A stretch of 64,000 nt of DNA. It comes from Halobacillus ihumii. Its GTDB lineage: Bacteria; Bacillota; Bacilli; Bacillales; Halobacillaceae. Shown here piece after piece: positions 1 through 8,396 of the stretch; the first letter of the stretch is position 1; every line of letters begins with the position of its first letter. The stretch lies in the NCBI RefSeq assembly GCF_902726645.1, contig NZ_CACVAO010000001.1, forward strand, positions 1,736,001 to 1,800,000. Reading direction: 5' to 3'. A program made the position numbers and the translations under genes. The notes under the pieces are model-generated. The model saw only the letters and a list, made by a program, of their open reading frames with translations. It had not been told where the DNA came from and searched no databases.

Positions 1-110
1 TTCTGTTCAGCTTTGGTGCGATCATTCTAGTCTTCACCATTTGGATTCTCTTAACGGCAGCCTCGGCCCTTCTTAATGGAAAAGATAATAATATCGAAAA
101 AAGTGCTTAG
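1..110 (+). CDS. C-terminal end of an integral membrane protein (partial)
   Basis: An open frame entering from the left edge ends at the TAG at 108-110. The visible 35 codons encode a hydrophobic helix (LFSFGAIILVFTIWILL) followed by a short polar tail rich in Asn, Lys and Glu, typical of the last transmembrane segment and cytoplasmic tail of a transporter. Too little is present to name a family. A hairpin follows, so it probably ends its own transcript before the small-protein operon at 180. Confidence 0.6.
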   Translation, partial: LFSFGAIILVFTIWILLTAASALLNGKDNNIEKSA

Positions 111-126
111 AAAATGAAATAAAAAG

Positions 127-156
127 AAGGTCGCACTTCTCATTTTGTGCGGCTTT
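127..156 (+). terminator. Probable intrinsic terminator
   Basis: Arms AAGGTCGCAC (127-136) and GTGCGGCTTT (147-156) pair over 10 bp with two G-T wobbles around a 10-nt loop, followed by a pyrimidine-rich stretch ending in TTATTTT. It lies between the partial membrane gene and the RBS at about 167. Confidence 0.55.
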
Positions 157-179
157 CTCTTATTTTAGGAGGCAGACAA

Positions 180-557
180 ATGATTAACCTCATGATTATA
201 CGTGCTGAAAAAGAAATAGGAATGGGCTGCTGCGGAGGAATATGCGGAGATGGATTCATCAAAATGACTGATGAGTTTAAACACCATGACCAAGACCGTC
301 TGCTTATGGGGAAGTTTTACCGGAACATGAAGCAAACATATGGAGAGAATATTTCGATTACCTTTCTTGATCCGAGAAATATTCTTGCTATTGGAGTGTA
401 TTTTCTGCAACAAGTGAAAGATCGCCACATTACTGCTATGGAAGCAGTGAAACATTTCACCCTTCACATTAAGTACAATGCGGTCTTCATCAATGGTAAG
501 TTGACGGAAAACTTAGAAAGCTGTGATACACTAATAGATGAGATGCAGCATTCATAA
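180..557 (+). CDS. Small CCGG-motif protein, possibly thioredoxin-fold/ArsD-like partner of the ArsA-type ATPase
   Basis: A 125-residue soluble protein starting at ATG 180, chosen because AGGAGG sits 8 bases upstream; an in-frame upstream start at 147 lacks this. Near the N-terminus is MGCCGGICGDG, three cysteines within six residues. A later VFINGKL segment resembles the substrate-side strand of thioredoxin-fold metallochaperones. That layout (N-terminal strand, Cys motif, later FINGK-like strand) recalls ArsD, which hands metalloids to ArsA, but the similarity is weak and is my inference. It is followed after 16 bases by the CC-tailed gene and then an ArsA-type ATPase, so a shared complex is likely. 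I do not recognise a characterised homologue. Confidence 0.75.
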   Translation: MINLMIIRAEKEIGMGCCGGICGDGFIKMTDEFKHHDQDRLLMGKFYRNMKQTYGENISITFLDPRNILAIGVYFLQQVKDRHITAMEAVKHFTLHIKYNAVFINGKLTENLESCDTLIDEMQHS

Positions 558-573
558 GGAGGCAAACAAATCT

Positions 574-840
574 ATGAGTAACAAAAAGCTATCCTTAAAA
601 AAACTAGTACAATTTTATGATGAAGTCTTGAGCCTCCCCCACAAAAATGAAATTGCCAGAGAGCTTAGAGATGAAGATGACTTGTTTCTTTTGCTCGTCT
701 ATTCTGATATGCTCGGTATCCCAAATCCCGCCTTTTATTACACCCTTGAATTATATCCTTACATTATTGAGAAGTTCCACGACTGGCACTTAAGAATGGG
801 AATGGACAAATCACCGCTGGATGGAATCCGCTGCTGCTAA
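574..840 (+). CDS. Small protein with C-terminal Cys-Cys (cory-CC-star-like)
   Basis: An 88-residue protein with ATG at 574 behind AAGGAGG. It is charged and helical, with two aromatic-rich stretches (LLLVYSDMLGIPNPAFYY, LYPYIIEKFHDWHLRMGM), and ends in DGIRCC directly before the stop. From memory, small proteins with this Cys-Cys-stop tail are annotated as the cory-CC-star family; their function is not established. The extreme C-terminal pair suggests metal or disulfide chemistry. Placed between the CCGG protein and the ArsA-type ATPase in one transcriptional unit. Confidence 0.75.
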   Translation: MSNKKLSLKKLVQFYDEVLSLPHKNEIARELRDEDDLFLLLVYSDMLGIPNPAFYYTLELYPYIIEKFHDWHLRMGMDKSPLDGIRCC

Positions 841-887
841 AAAACCAGCACATCAAACTTATTGATTGTAAAGGGGTCTTACTTAAG

Positions 888-1844
888 ATGAATGATTTAC
901 ACCAAAACAAAATCCTATTTGTCGGTGGGAAAGGTGGAGTTGGAAAGTCAACCTCCTCCGCTGCAATCGCCGTTGCCTTTGCTCGCGCTGGTCATAAAAC
1001 ACTAGTTGTATCAACCGATCCCGCTCACAATCTAGGAGATATTTTCCATAAAAAGATCAAGCATGAGAAAACCACACTTGAAGAAAATTTATGGGGAATT
1101 GAAGTTGATCCGAACCGTGAATCTAAACGTTACATTGAAGGTGTGAAAGATAATTTGCAAGGGTTAGTCAAATCAAAAATGGTTGAAGAGGTTCATCGGC
1201 AAATTGATATGGCCAGCGCTTCTCCTGGTGCAGACGAGGCCGCTTTATTTGATCGGCTGATTTCCATCATTCTAGAAGAAGCAGACGAGTTTGATAAAAT
1301 CATATTTGATACGGCCCCGACTGGGCACACGATCAGATTGTTAACCTTGCCAGAGTTAATGAGCGTCTGGATAGACGGAATGCTTGAACGTAGAAAGAAA
1401 ATCAATGACAATTATACTGAACTTCTTAATGACGGCGAGCCCATTGACGATCCGATTTATGAGATTTTGCAGAAGCGAAAAGAGAAATTTTCAGCTGTAC
1501 GAAAAATTATATTGGATGAAAAGCAGACCGGATTTGTTTTTGTTATCATTCCTGAACGGCTTCCGATTTTGGAAACACAACAGGCCATCAAACAGCTAGA
1601 TAAACACCATCTTCACATTAAAACCTTGATCGTCAACAAAGTATTGCCTGATCATGCAGATGGAGAATTTTTACAAAAACGAAGGAAACAGGAGCAGGAC
1701 TACTTAAACCAAATTAAAGAGAGTTTTTCAAACCAGCAAACGGTTAACGTACCATTGTTCGAAGAAGATGTAGCAGATATGGACAAACTGTCTATTTTTG
1801 CTTCTCATTTGCAACCATTGACTAAGGAGGAAACGCACAAATGA
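888..1844 (+). CDS. ArsA/Get3-type P-loop ATPase, single domain, cysteine-free
   Basis: A 318-residue SIMIBI-class ATPase. Deviant Walker A GGKGGVGKS is at residues 13-21, DPAHNLGDIF follows (switch I-like), and DTAPTGHTIR near residue 141 is the ArsA/Get3 signature. It has a single ATPase domain like Get3, not the double domain of plasmid ArsA. The whole protein contains no cysteine, so the Cys-based metalloid site of ArsA and the CxxC zinc site of Get3 are both absent. No arsB, arsC or arsR is nearby. Its stop overlaps the next start (ATGA), indicating translational coupling. Likely role is ATP-driven delivery for the two Cys proteins upstream; the actual cargo is unknown. Confidence 0.88.
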   Translation: MNDLHQNKILFVGGKGGVGKSTSSAAIAVAFARAGHKTLVVSTDPAHNLGDIFHKKIKHEKTTLEENLWGIEVDPNRESKRYIEGVKDNLQGLVKSKMVEEVHRQIDMASASPGADEAALFDRLISIILEEADEFDKIIFDTAPTGHTIRLLTLPELMSVWIDGMLERRKKINDNYTELLNDGEPIDDPIYEILQKRKEKFSAVRKIILDEKQTGFVFVIIPERLPILETQQAIKQLDKHHLHIKTLIVNKVLPDHADGEFLQKRRKQEQDYLNQIKESFSNQQTVNVPLFEEDVADMDKLSIFASHLQPLTKEETHK

Positions 1845-2833
1845 AAGCTATTGTACATGCAGAACAGGAAGGATTAAAAGGACTATCATTGCAGGACATA
1901 GACGCACCGGCTGTCCAAAAAGGGATGGTTCAAGTGAAGCTCAAAACGGCGGGGATGAACCGTAGAGACATTGCTGTCACTTCAAGACACAAAACGGATC
2001 AGCCGCCCTTGGTGCTCGGTTCAGACGGAGCTGGGATCATTGAGGAAATGGGTGAAAACGTTCAAGGGTTCACTGTAGGGGATGAAGTAATCATCAATCC
2101 AGGGCTAGGCTGGAAGCATACTAGTGATGCACCACCTGAAGGATTTGACATCCTGGGCCTGCCTGACAACGGCACCTTTGGTGAGTATATCTCTGTACCT
2201 GCCGACAATATTGTTCCAAAGCCTGAACATCTATCATGGGAAGAGGCGGGAGTTCTGCCCCTTGCAGCATTAACAGCTTATCGTGTCCTGTTCACCCGAG
2301 GGAAGATTAAATCAGGAGACACAGTCATGCTTCCTGGGATCGGAAGTGGTGTACTCACTTTTGCATTGAAATTTGCGAAAGCTGTTGAAGCAAGAGTGAT
2401 CGTTACATCCAGACATGAAGAGAAGCTAAAGAAAGCAAAAGAACTGGGAGCTGACATCGCCATCCCGACCAACTCAGACTGGAACGAAGAATTAAAGAAT
2501 GAGAAGGTGGATTTGCTAGTAGAAAGCGTGGGGCGCGCAACGTTTGAACAGTCCCTTTCAATCATTCGAAAAGGTGGAACAATTGTAACCTTTGGAGCCA
2601 CTACAGAGGACGAAGTCACGATTAATATTCGTAAGTTTTTCTATGGTCAATTCAATCTGCTGGGCTCAACGATGGGAAGTGCCGAGGAATTCGCCGACAT
2701 GCTTTCTTTTATTGAACAGCACGGCATTAAGCCTGAACTCGATCGTATGTTCAGCTTATCTCAATATAAAGAAGCCTTTGAATACCTCCAGGAAACGAAA
2801 AATTTCGGAAAAATAGGTTTTTCAATAGGATGA
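1841..2833 (+). CDS. Medium-chain dehydrogenase/quinone oxidoreductase family protein (YogA-like)
   Basis: A 330-residue MDR-superfamily enzyme. The N-terminal GroES-like domain carries GSDGAGIIEEMGENV and the usual GDEV turn; the Rossmann part has GIGSGVLTFALKFAKA and then TSRHEEKLKKAKELGAD, an NADPH-type pattern. There are no cysteines, so the catalytic zinc of classical alcohol dehydrogenases is absent; it is better viewed as a reductase of the quinone-oxidoreductase branch. It overlaps the ArsA-type gene by four bases and ends the operon before a strong hairpin. Substrate unknown. Confidence 0.85.
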   Translation: MKAIVHAEQEGLKGLSLQDIDAPAVQKGMVQVKLKTAGMNRRDIAVTSRHKTDQPPLVLGSDGAGIIEEMGENVQGFTVGDEVIINPGLGWKHTSDAPPEGFDILGLPDNGTFGEYISVPADNIVPKPEHLSWEEAGVLPLAALTAYRVLFTRGKIKSGDTVMLPGIGSGVLTFALKFAKAVEARVIVTSRHEEKLKKAKELGADIAIPTNSDWNEELKNEKVDLLVESVGRATFEQSLSIIRKGGTIVTFGATTEDEVTINIRKFFYGQFNLLGSTMGSAEEFADMLSFIEQHGIKPELDRMFSLSQYKEAFEYLQETKNFGKIGFSIG

Positions 2834-2838
2834 AGAAG

Positions 2839-2866
2839 CAGCCCTGCGGTAATCTCCGTGGGGCTG
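2839..2866 (+). terminator. Intrinsic terminator of the ArsA-type operon
   Basis: Arms CAGCCCTGCGG (2839-2849) and CCGTGGGGCTG (2856-2866) form an 11-bp stem with two wobbles and a 6-nt loop, followed by TTTACGTTT. Confidence 0.75.
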
Positions 2867-3008
2867 TTTACGTTTGACTTTTCTTTCCTTCCAAACCCAT
2901 TCCATTTAATCATTGCGATAAAAGCCGCTAAATTATACTATTAATAGTATTAATACTTCAACGTAAAAAAGAAGGGCATTTATCATTTTCTGAGAGAGGG
3001 GTGAAGAT

Positions 3009-3629
3009 ATGAAAGTCTTAATTGTGGACGATGATCAATCGCTTAACACATTTCTAAAGGATTTATGTGAAAAAGACGGTCTCGAGGCAGCCACTGCATC
3101 AAATGGACGTGAAGGACTTAATGAACTAAGTAAGCATGACTATGATATTATCATCGCGGATTACCATATGCCTGCTATCAATGGATTAGAATTAGTTCAG
3201 AAAGTACGTCTTGAGAATCAGCAGATTCCGATCCTTATCTTAACGGAAGATAACAGTAAAGAAACTGCCGAATCATTTAAGAAGGCTGGCGCTACAGATT
3301 TTGCCTTGAAACCTGTGAAGGAACTCGATATTATCTCCCGAATTCATTTACATGCCCAGATTGCAAATATGAGGAAACAGCTGGAAACTGATGAAGATGT
3401 ATATAGTGCCAAAGGAATTAGTAAAGGAACACTGGATTCCGTCGCCGATTTTTTAAAAGACCATCATGGGGCGAACTCGGTCGACACCATTTCAAAAGGA
3501 ATTGGACTAGCGTATCCTACCGTCTACCGCTACCTCATGTATTTATTAAAGGAAGGGAAAGTTAAACAAATCATTGACCACCAAAAGATTGGCAGACCAA
3601 AGAAACTATATAGATGGTACACCAATTAG
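3009..3629 (+). CDS. Response regulator with CitT/DctR-like C-terminal HTH
   Basis: 206 residues. The receiver domain has acidic D7-D9, phosphoacceptor D51 in IIIADYHMP, LTED (switch Thr) and the conserved LKPV lysine. The C-terminal part (about 130-206) has SVDTISKGIGLAYPTVYRYLMYLLKEGK, a winged-helix type reader like those of CitB/DctR/MalR-family regulators. An RBS (GAGAGGGG) precedes ATG 3009. No histidine kinase lies next to it, so its partner is elsewhere. Regulators of this class often govern dicarboxylate transport, but nothing in the sequence links it to the TRAP genes at 5-8 kb. Confidence 0.85.
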   Translation: MKVLIVDDDQSLNTFLKDLCEKDGLEAATASNGREGLNELSKHDYDIIIADYHMPAINGLELVQKVRLENQQIPILILTEDNSKETAESFKKAGATDFALKPVKELDIISRIHLHAQIANMRKQLETDEDVYSAKGISKGTLDSVADFLKDHHGANSVDTISKGIGLAYPTVYRYLMYLLKEGKVKQIIDHQKIGRPKKLYRWYTN

Positions 3630-3656
3630 CGGAAGCCTGCCCCAGTGACTTCCGCT
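3628..3656 (+). terminator. Possible weak terminator
   Basis: Arms AGCGGAAG (3628-3635) and CTTCCGCT (3649-3656) form a perfect 8-bp stem just after the response regulator stop, but the following T-run is poor. Confidence 0.4.
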
Positions 3657-3675
3657 TCATTGTGTATTATGGTAA

Positions 3676-3696
3676 TATTTGGATGACCTGAGGTGG
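3676..3696 (+). repeat. Partial copy of the 51.1-kb hairpin sequence
   Basis: A 21-base stretch containing GGATGACCTGAGGTGG is identical to 51153-51173, the right half of a long hairpin. Here the matching left arm is absent. It lies in the short gap before the alpha/beta hydrolase. Confidence 0.6.
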
Positions 3697-3739
3697 AATT
3701 TAAAGGGAATTTCTTTTATTGGGAAAGGGGGACTGCTAG

Positions 3740-4489
3740 ATGCAGAGGGTTACTTTTTCTAACAGCAGGGGGCTGACTTTAGTTGGTGATTTGTATAGGA
3801 ATGAAGGGACTCAGATCGTTATTATGTGTCACGGATTTCTTTCTAATCGTTCCTCTCGTGGTCGCTTTGATTTATTTGCGTCTACTTTTCACAAGCTCGG
3901 TTATAGTGTACTGCGCTTTGACTTTGGCGGGTGCGGGGAAAGTGACGATACTCCCCTGACATTGTCTAATGAGGCAGATGATCTCACGTCGGCTATTAAC
4001 TATGCTAGTAAGGCAGGTTTCACTGAAATGGTCCTTTACGGGCACAGCTTAGGGGCGAGGGTATGTCTAGAGGTTTACCACCCCAAATACGTTAAAACTA
4101 TGATCTTAACAGGGGCAGGAACAGGGCCTGTACATTATCATTGGCCAGACCACTTTACGGAGGAGGAACTCGCCGAACTACATAGAACTGGATACTTTTC
4201 AGTAAAAGTCGTTGACCCTTATCGTGAGGAAATGATGATATCGAAAGAAATGCTGCTTGATTTTGAGCAGTGCAATCAAAAACAAATGCTTTCGCGGATC
4301 TCTTGCCCGATTCTTCTTATCCATGGAAACCAGGGCGAGGAGGAAATTTTAATGCCTATAACAAAACAGGGAATGAAGTGGCTTCCTGAGAACTCCAAAC
4401 TAAAAGTAATTGACGGTTCTGAACATCATTTCATGAACCACCTTGAAACAGTGCAAGAAATGCTTTCAGAGTGGTTGAGTACATACTGA
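3740..4489 (+). CDS. Alpha/beta hydrolase (serine hydrolase family)
   Basis: 249 residues with the alpha/beta-hydrolase fold: oxyanion segment CHGFLSNRSS, nucleophile elbow GHSLG (Ser about 103), and a C-terminal GSEHHFMNH carrying the catalytic His. The strand LLIHGNQGEEE before it places the acid residue. This layout matches esterases/peptidase-like hydrolases of the YitV/YqkD class; substrate cannot be read from the sequence. Single-gene unit with RBS AAAGGGGG. Confidence 0.85.
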   Translation: MQRVTFSNSRGLTLVGDLYRNEGTQIVIMCHGFLSNRSSRGRFDLFASTFHKLGYSVLRFDFGGCGESDDTPLTLSNEADDLTSAINYASKAGFTEMVLYGHSLGARVCLEVYHPKYVKTMILTGAGTGPVHYHWPDHFTEEELAELHRTGYFSVKVVDPYREEMMISKEMLLDFEQCNQKQMLSRISCPILLIHGNQGEEEILMPITKQGMKWLPENSKLKVIDGSEHHFMNHLETVQEMLSEWLSTY

Positions 4490-4696
4490 CTTGTTCTGAA
4501 AAAAATAGATTGTCGATATTATGATTTTGTTGTCTATGCGTGAATTTTATCGCCGTGTTGACTTTTCTTAGAAGAAAATTACTTTATTTTCCTATGTTAA
4601 ATCACTTAAAAGTTGACAAACTAATTGATATCCTTTTGAGGTTTAATAAATGCTAGCAAGGGAAATAAATTTGCAACACTCCAAGGAGATGATGGC

Positions 4697-5323
4697 GTGC
4701 AACAAACCGCAATTTTCCGCCCCGGAAAAATTCTGGCTGTATTACTTGCCGTTTTGTTTGTAGTTGGCATTCTAACGATTAACAGTTTGTTCGTCTATCC
4801 CGTATTAAACACATCACGAAGTTTATTGGCCTTTCTTTTTGCTCCGCTTGGCATTTTATACGCCAACCAACATAACTTGTGGTTTCGCAGTTCCCTGCGG
4901 ATTTTTCTAAAGGGAAGTCACAGGTTACTTATAAGTATGACTGTATTCTTTCTCGGTGTATTGCTCAGCTATGAAGTATTGCTTACGCTTCCTGACAATT
5001 TGGGAGTTGCTCTTCACATCATCATTCTGGGAATCTGCTCTATTATTTATTGGGGTCCGCTGCTTATAGACTGTTCATTCCATAAACCAATAACTTACTC
5101 TAGCAAATTCGCTTACTTTACTGGCACCACACTACTCTTCTTCACCTATCATCAACTATCATTTGTCTACTATCACTCTGCTCCGACGCTCGGATTTATG
5201 TGGTCAGGACTCGCAACGATGCTTATTACACTTATGGTCCTCTTTCACCAATGGTTCAGGGCTGATAAGAAAACCGACCGCAGAAGAGTTGAGGGGTATG
5301 TCCGTCCTCTTAAAAAAATTTAG
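4697..5323 (+). CDS. Polytopic membrane protein, unknown
   Basis: 208 residues from a GTG at 4697 (AAGGAG upstream). About six hydrophobic segments (roughly residues 13-32, 40-55, 76-94, 103-124, 137-156, 165-185) and a basic C-terminal tail. The LGVALHIIILGICSIIYWGPLL stretch vaguely resembles CtaG-type cytochrome oxidase assembly proteins, but the full CtaG pattern is not evident. The 207-bp gap before it is AT-rich with no clear gene. Confidence 0.65.
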   Translation: MQQTAIFRPGKILAVLLAVLFVVGILTINSLFVYPVLNTSRSLLAFLFAPLGILYANQHNLWFRSSLRIFLKGSHRLLISMTVFFLGVLLSYEVLLTLPDNLGVALHIIILGICSIIYWGPLLIDCSFHKPITYSSKFAYFTGTTLLFFTYHQLSFVYYHSAPTLGFMWSGLATMLITLMVLFHQWFRADKKTDRRRVEGYVRPLKKI

Positions 5324-5354
5324 CAGACAAGGGTTCACTTTACCCCTGTCTGCT
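5322..5354. terminator. Bidirectional terminator between convergent units
   Basis: Arms AGCAGACAAGGG (5322-5333) and CCCCTGTCTGCT (5343-5354) pair with one mismatch. On the minus strand the stem is followed by AAATTTTTTT, so it chiefly ends the TRAP operon while also closing the plus-strand membrane gene. Confidence 0.75.
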
Positions 5355-5358
5355 TCCA

Positions 5359-6648
5359 TTAAAATAAATCAGGACTTATTAATTCAGGTACATAGAAGGC
5401 TACTCCTGGTACGAATGCCACCACGAGGAGCACCACAACAACGATTGTAATATAAGGAATAACGGCTTTAAAGGACCGTTCAATCGGCAGCTTCCCTATT
5501 TTTGCAGCCAGTAATAAACATAATCCGTACGGTGGTGTAACTAGTCCCACCGCCAAAGTCATAATAGTGATAATTCCCAGTAAGGTTGGACTAACATCAA
5601 AGCTAATCGCTACAGGTAAAATAACTGGTATGAACAAAATCATCGCTGGAATGGCGTCCATAAATGTGCCTATAAAGAGGAAGAACGCAATAATGATTAA
5701 CAAGAAGAGCCATCTGCTATCGATATTATTGGCAAAGAACTGTTCGGCCCAAGTCGATAGTCTATAATAGCTCATCAGTTCACCTAAAGCACTCGCTGCC
5801 GCCAAGGCAAATAAGGATAATGAACTAAGTGTCAGTGTATCGACTAGTATCTTCGGAAAGTCCTTTAACTTAAGGGTCTTATAATAAAACATCCCCACAA
5901 GCACAGTGTAAATGGAAGCAAAGGCAGCTGCTTCAGTTGCTGTGAAAATCCCTGCAATGATTCCTCCAATTAAAATAACAGGCGTCATTAAGGCTGGGAT
6001 AGTATCAAGAAACTTTTTAATAAAGTTCTTCATTGATGCTCGCTGATAGGTCGGATATTGATTTTTCAACGATAGAAAATAAACAAGTACCATCATTCCA
6101 ACTCCTACAAGGATCCCTGGAATAATGCCTACTAAAAATAATGCCCCCACCGAAACATTCGTTAGCCCTGCGAAAATGATCATTGGTATACTTGGAGGAA
6201 TGATTACACCAATTGTAGAGGAAGCTGCAGTAACACCAACCGCCGTTTCCGTATCATATCCTTGCTTTTTCATGTTGGGAATTAGAATCTTTCCAACTCC
6301 GGCTGTATCCGCCTGAGCTGCTCCCGATACCCCGGCGAACAACATGGATACTAAGATATTAGCATGAGCTAATCCCCCACGAATGTGACCTACAATCGAA
6401 AGAGAAAAATCGATCAACTTTTGGGAAATTTGACCACTGTTCATTAAGTTTGCGGCTAAAATAAATAAAGGTACAGCCAGCAGAACAAATGAATCAAGGC
6501 CGTTGAGCATTTTTACAGGAACCATAGCCTCAGGGATATAAGGGATATTCATAAATCCGAGCAGTGATACAATTCCTATAACAAACGCGATAGGGATTCC
6601 TATCACCATTAAAAAGATAAATAAGCCAACTAACACGATACCAATCAT
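5359..6648 (-). CDS. TRAP transporter large permease (DctM type)
   Basis: 429 residues, about 12 hydrophobic segments, the usual length of the DctM/SiaM subunit. Family hallmarks include the AGVSGAAQADTAGVGKILIPNMKK and VTAASSTIGVIIPPSIPMII segments near residues 105-160. It is the Na+-coupled translocation subunit, paired with DctQ and fed by the DctP receptor. Start overlaps the dctQ stop (AGGGAGG upstream). Last gene of the kdg-type operon, ending at a strong hairpin. Likely substrate is a sugar acid, inferred from the operon, not from this protein. Confidence 0.93.
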   Translation of the reverse strand: MIGIVLVGLFIFLMVIGIPIAFVIGIVSLLGFMNIPYIPEAMVPVKMLNGLDSFVLLAVPLFILAANLMNSGQISQKLIDFSLSIVGHIRGGLAHANILVSMLFAGVSGAAQADTAGVGKILIPNMKKQGYDTETAVGVTAASSTIGVIIPPSIPMIIFAGLTNVSVGALFLVGIIPGILVGVGMMVLVYFLSLKNQYPTYQRASMKNFIKKFLDTIPALMTPVILIGGIIAGIFTATEAAAFASIYTVLVGMFYYKTLKLKDFPKILVDTLTLSSLSLFALAAASALGELMSYYRLSTWAEQFFANNIDSRWLFLLIIIAFFLFIGTFMDAIPAMILFIPVILPVAISFDVSPTLLGIITIMTLAVGLVTPPYGLCLLLAAKIGKLPIERSFKAVIPYITIVVVVLLVVAFVPGVAFYVPELISPDLF

Positions 6649-7124
6649 TCGATGACCTCCCTTTTTGAGAAGTTTCTAACATTTCGTATCATATGGGCCA
6701 GTGTATAGATCACCATCGTTCCTCCCATGATCGGCACTGATATCCATACATATCCCATCTTCATTTGTGGTAAAGAAACCCACGTAAAATTCCAGAAGCT
6801 TTCAGTGACGATGATGCCAAAGTAAAATAATGCAAAGGTAAACACCAATAAAATGAGATCATTTATAAGATAAAGAGTTTTTTTACTTTTTCCTTGTAAC
6901 TTGTTCAATAGCAGATCAAATTTAAAATGTTCCCGTTTATTGAGCATAACTGAGGCCCCCATAAATACGGACCAAATAAAGGAATACGTGGCTACTTCTC
7001 CTGTCCAAATCGCAGAAACACCTATATAACGCGTAACCACTTGGATAATAATCGTGATGAAAAAGACTAAAAGAAACAACACACCGATCGTTAATTGAAT
7101 TTTCTCCAGCCATTTAATAAACAT
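6645..7124 (-). CDS. TRAP transporter small permease (DctQ type)
   Basis: About 159 residues from the internal ATG (MFIKWLEKIQL), chosen because GGGAGAG lies upstream; an ATG seven codons earlier (7145) is possible. Four transmembrane segments with the DctQ feature WTGEVATYSFIWSVFMGASVMLNKREHFKFD near residues 44-75. Stabilises DctM and completes the transporter. Confidence 0.9.
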   Translation of the reverse strand: MFIKWLEKIQLTIGVLFLLVFFITIIIQVVTRYIGVSAIWTGEVATYSFIWSVFMGASVMLNKREHFKFDLLLNKLQGKSKKTLYLINDLILLVFTFALFYFGIIVTESFWNFTWVSLPQMKMGYVWISVPIMGGTMVIYTLAHMIRNVRNFSKREVIE

Positions 7125-7183
7125 ATTCTCTCTACTCTCCCTCATATAAAGGGTTAAAGGGAAGGATCACCTTGCCTCCTCCT

Positions 7184-8212
7184 TTAGCCTTCTTTTTTCA
7201 ACTCCCTAATCTTTTTCAATAAGTCCATTACACCTATTTCCTTTGCTCGCTCGTTTTGAATAGGCTTCGCCAGTTCTATGAATGGCTCACGGTCAATTTG
7301 GTTTACTTTTGCCCCGTCCTCAATAGCTTTCTGCTTGTATTCCTTTTCCTGCTTCTTGACGACTTCCCGCTCTTTTTCCACAGACGCTTTAGCCGCCTTC
7401 AGAACAGCTTCTTGTTGGTCCTTTGTATAGGAGTCAAATTTATTCCCATTGATGAGCAAGAAGCGGGTCGTATAATCATGACCTGTCTCAGTAATATATT
7501 TACCATTTTCAGTTTTATGGTGATTCTGTTGAACAAAGTAAGGGTAGGAGTTCTCAGAAGCATCCACCACTCCTTGCTGTAACGCCTGGTACAGTTCTCC
7601 CCAGGCCACAGAGGTTGGCACGGCGCCTGTTGCTTCCCAGTATTTCGCAATAACCCCAGATGTTTGAGTGCGATACTTCATGCCATCGATGTCTTCAATC
7701 GATTCAAGGGGTTTCCTGCCATAATAATGGCGGACTCCGGCACTCCAATAACCTAGCAGTTTAAAATCATTGTCGGATTTTTCATTGATAATTTCAGCCA
7801 TTCGTTCTCCGACCTCGCCATCAACCACTCGCTCCCAATGATCGTAATTCTTAAAAACATACGGCATGGCAAACAGGTCAATTTCCTTTATGCCTGTTTT
7901 TGACATAAATCCAGGTGAGACAAGGACAACATCCGCTCCACCCAGTTTAAGCTTTTGTACGAGTTCGGATTCACTGGTACCGAGCGTTCCCGCATGGACC
8001 TCTACCTCAATACTTTCATTCTTTTCAGCTACCCTTTCAAATTCTTTCATGCCATATTGATAGGGATTCTCCGGTGAGGTTTGATTATGAGCAGCAATGA
8101 TTTTTATATCTCCATCATCTTCTGCTCCACCTGCAACACGATCTCCACATCCAGTCAATGAAAGAAGTAACAGAATCATAGCAGGCAGCAAGATCAATAG
8201 TGTTTTCCTCAT
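7184..8212 (-). CDS. TRAP transporter substrate-binding lipoprotein (DctP type)
   Basis: 342 residues with a lipoprotein signal (LLLLSLTGCGDR, Cys22 lipidated), so a tethered extracellular receptor. DctP features: GTLGTSESELVQKLKLGGADVVLVSPG, the SAGVRHYYGRKPLESIEDIDGMKYRTQ segment and QGVVDASENSYPYFV. The conserved Arg in the KYRTQ segment normally clamps the ligand carboxylate, fitting an acidic sugar. RBS AAAGGAGGGG. A 108-bp gap plus a gene remnant separates it from the isomerase upstream. Confidence 0.93.
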   Translation of the reverse strand: MRKTLLILLPAMILLLLSLTGCGDRVAGGAEDDGDIKIIAAHNQTSPENPYQYGMKEFERVAEKNESIEVEVHAGTLGTSESELVQKLKLGGADVVLVSPGFMSKTGIKEIDLFAMPYVFKNYDHWERVVDGEVGERMAEIINEKSDNDFKLLGYWSAGVRHYYGRKPLESIEDIDGMKYRTQTSGVIAKYWEATGAVPTSVAWGELYQALQQGVVDASENSYPYFVQQNHHKTENGKYITETGHDYTTRFLLINGNKFDSYTKDQQEAVLKAAKASVEKEREVVKKQEKEYKQKAIEDGAKVNQIDREPFIELAKPIQNERAKEIGVMDLLKKIRELKKEG

Positions 8213-8293
8213 AAAAAGTCCCCTCCTTTAACTTGGTTTCGGCTGAATACGCTTACATAAAATGGTTAATTAGACTTCTGATAATAGTTCAAC

Positions 8294-8386
8294 CTACTGA
8301 TTTGCCAACGCAGATAAACCATCATAATCAGTCTTACGAATAACCGGGAGAATTCTTGCTTCCAGTATCTTCTGAAATGCATTCAT
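8294..8386 (-). pseudogene. kdgA: 30-codon remnant resembling the start of KDPG aldolase (KdgA/Eda)
   Basis: On the minus strand an ATG at 8386, directly behind GGAGGA and 10 bases after the hxlB stop, opens a 30-codon frame ending in TAG. Its product includes FQKILEARILPVIRKTD, matching the first helix and strand of KDPG aldolases (pattern K-ILPVIR), then stops where the family continues with its EGG-I-E segment. B. subtilis has kdgA directly after kdgK in kdgRKAT, so position and sequence agree with a deleted kdgA. No further aldolase sequence is visible before dctP. It could instead be an unrelated short peptide. Confidence 0.55.
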
Positions 8387-8396
8387 TCCTCCATCC

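Noticed and set aside
180..2833. Arsenic-resistance operon
   Set aside because: The ATPase is ArsA-type, but there is no ArsR, ArsB/Acr3 or ArsC, and the ATPase has no cysteines; calling it arsenic resistance would overreach.
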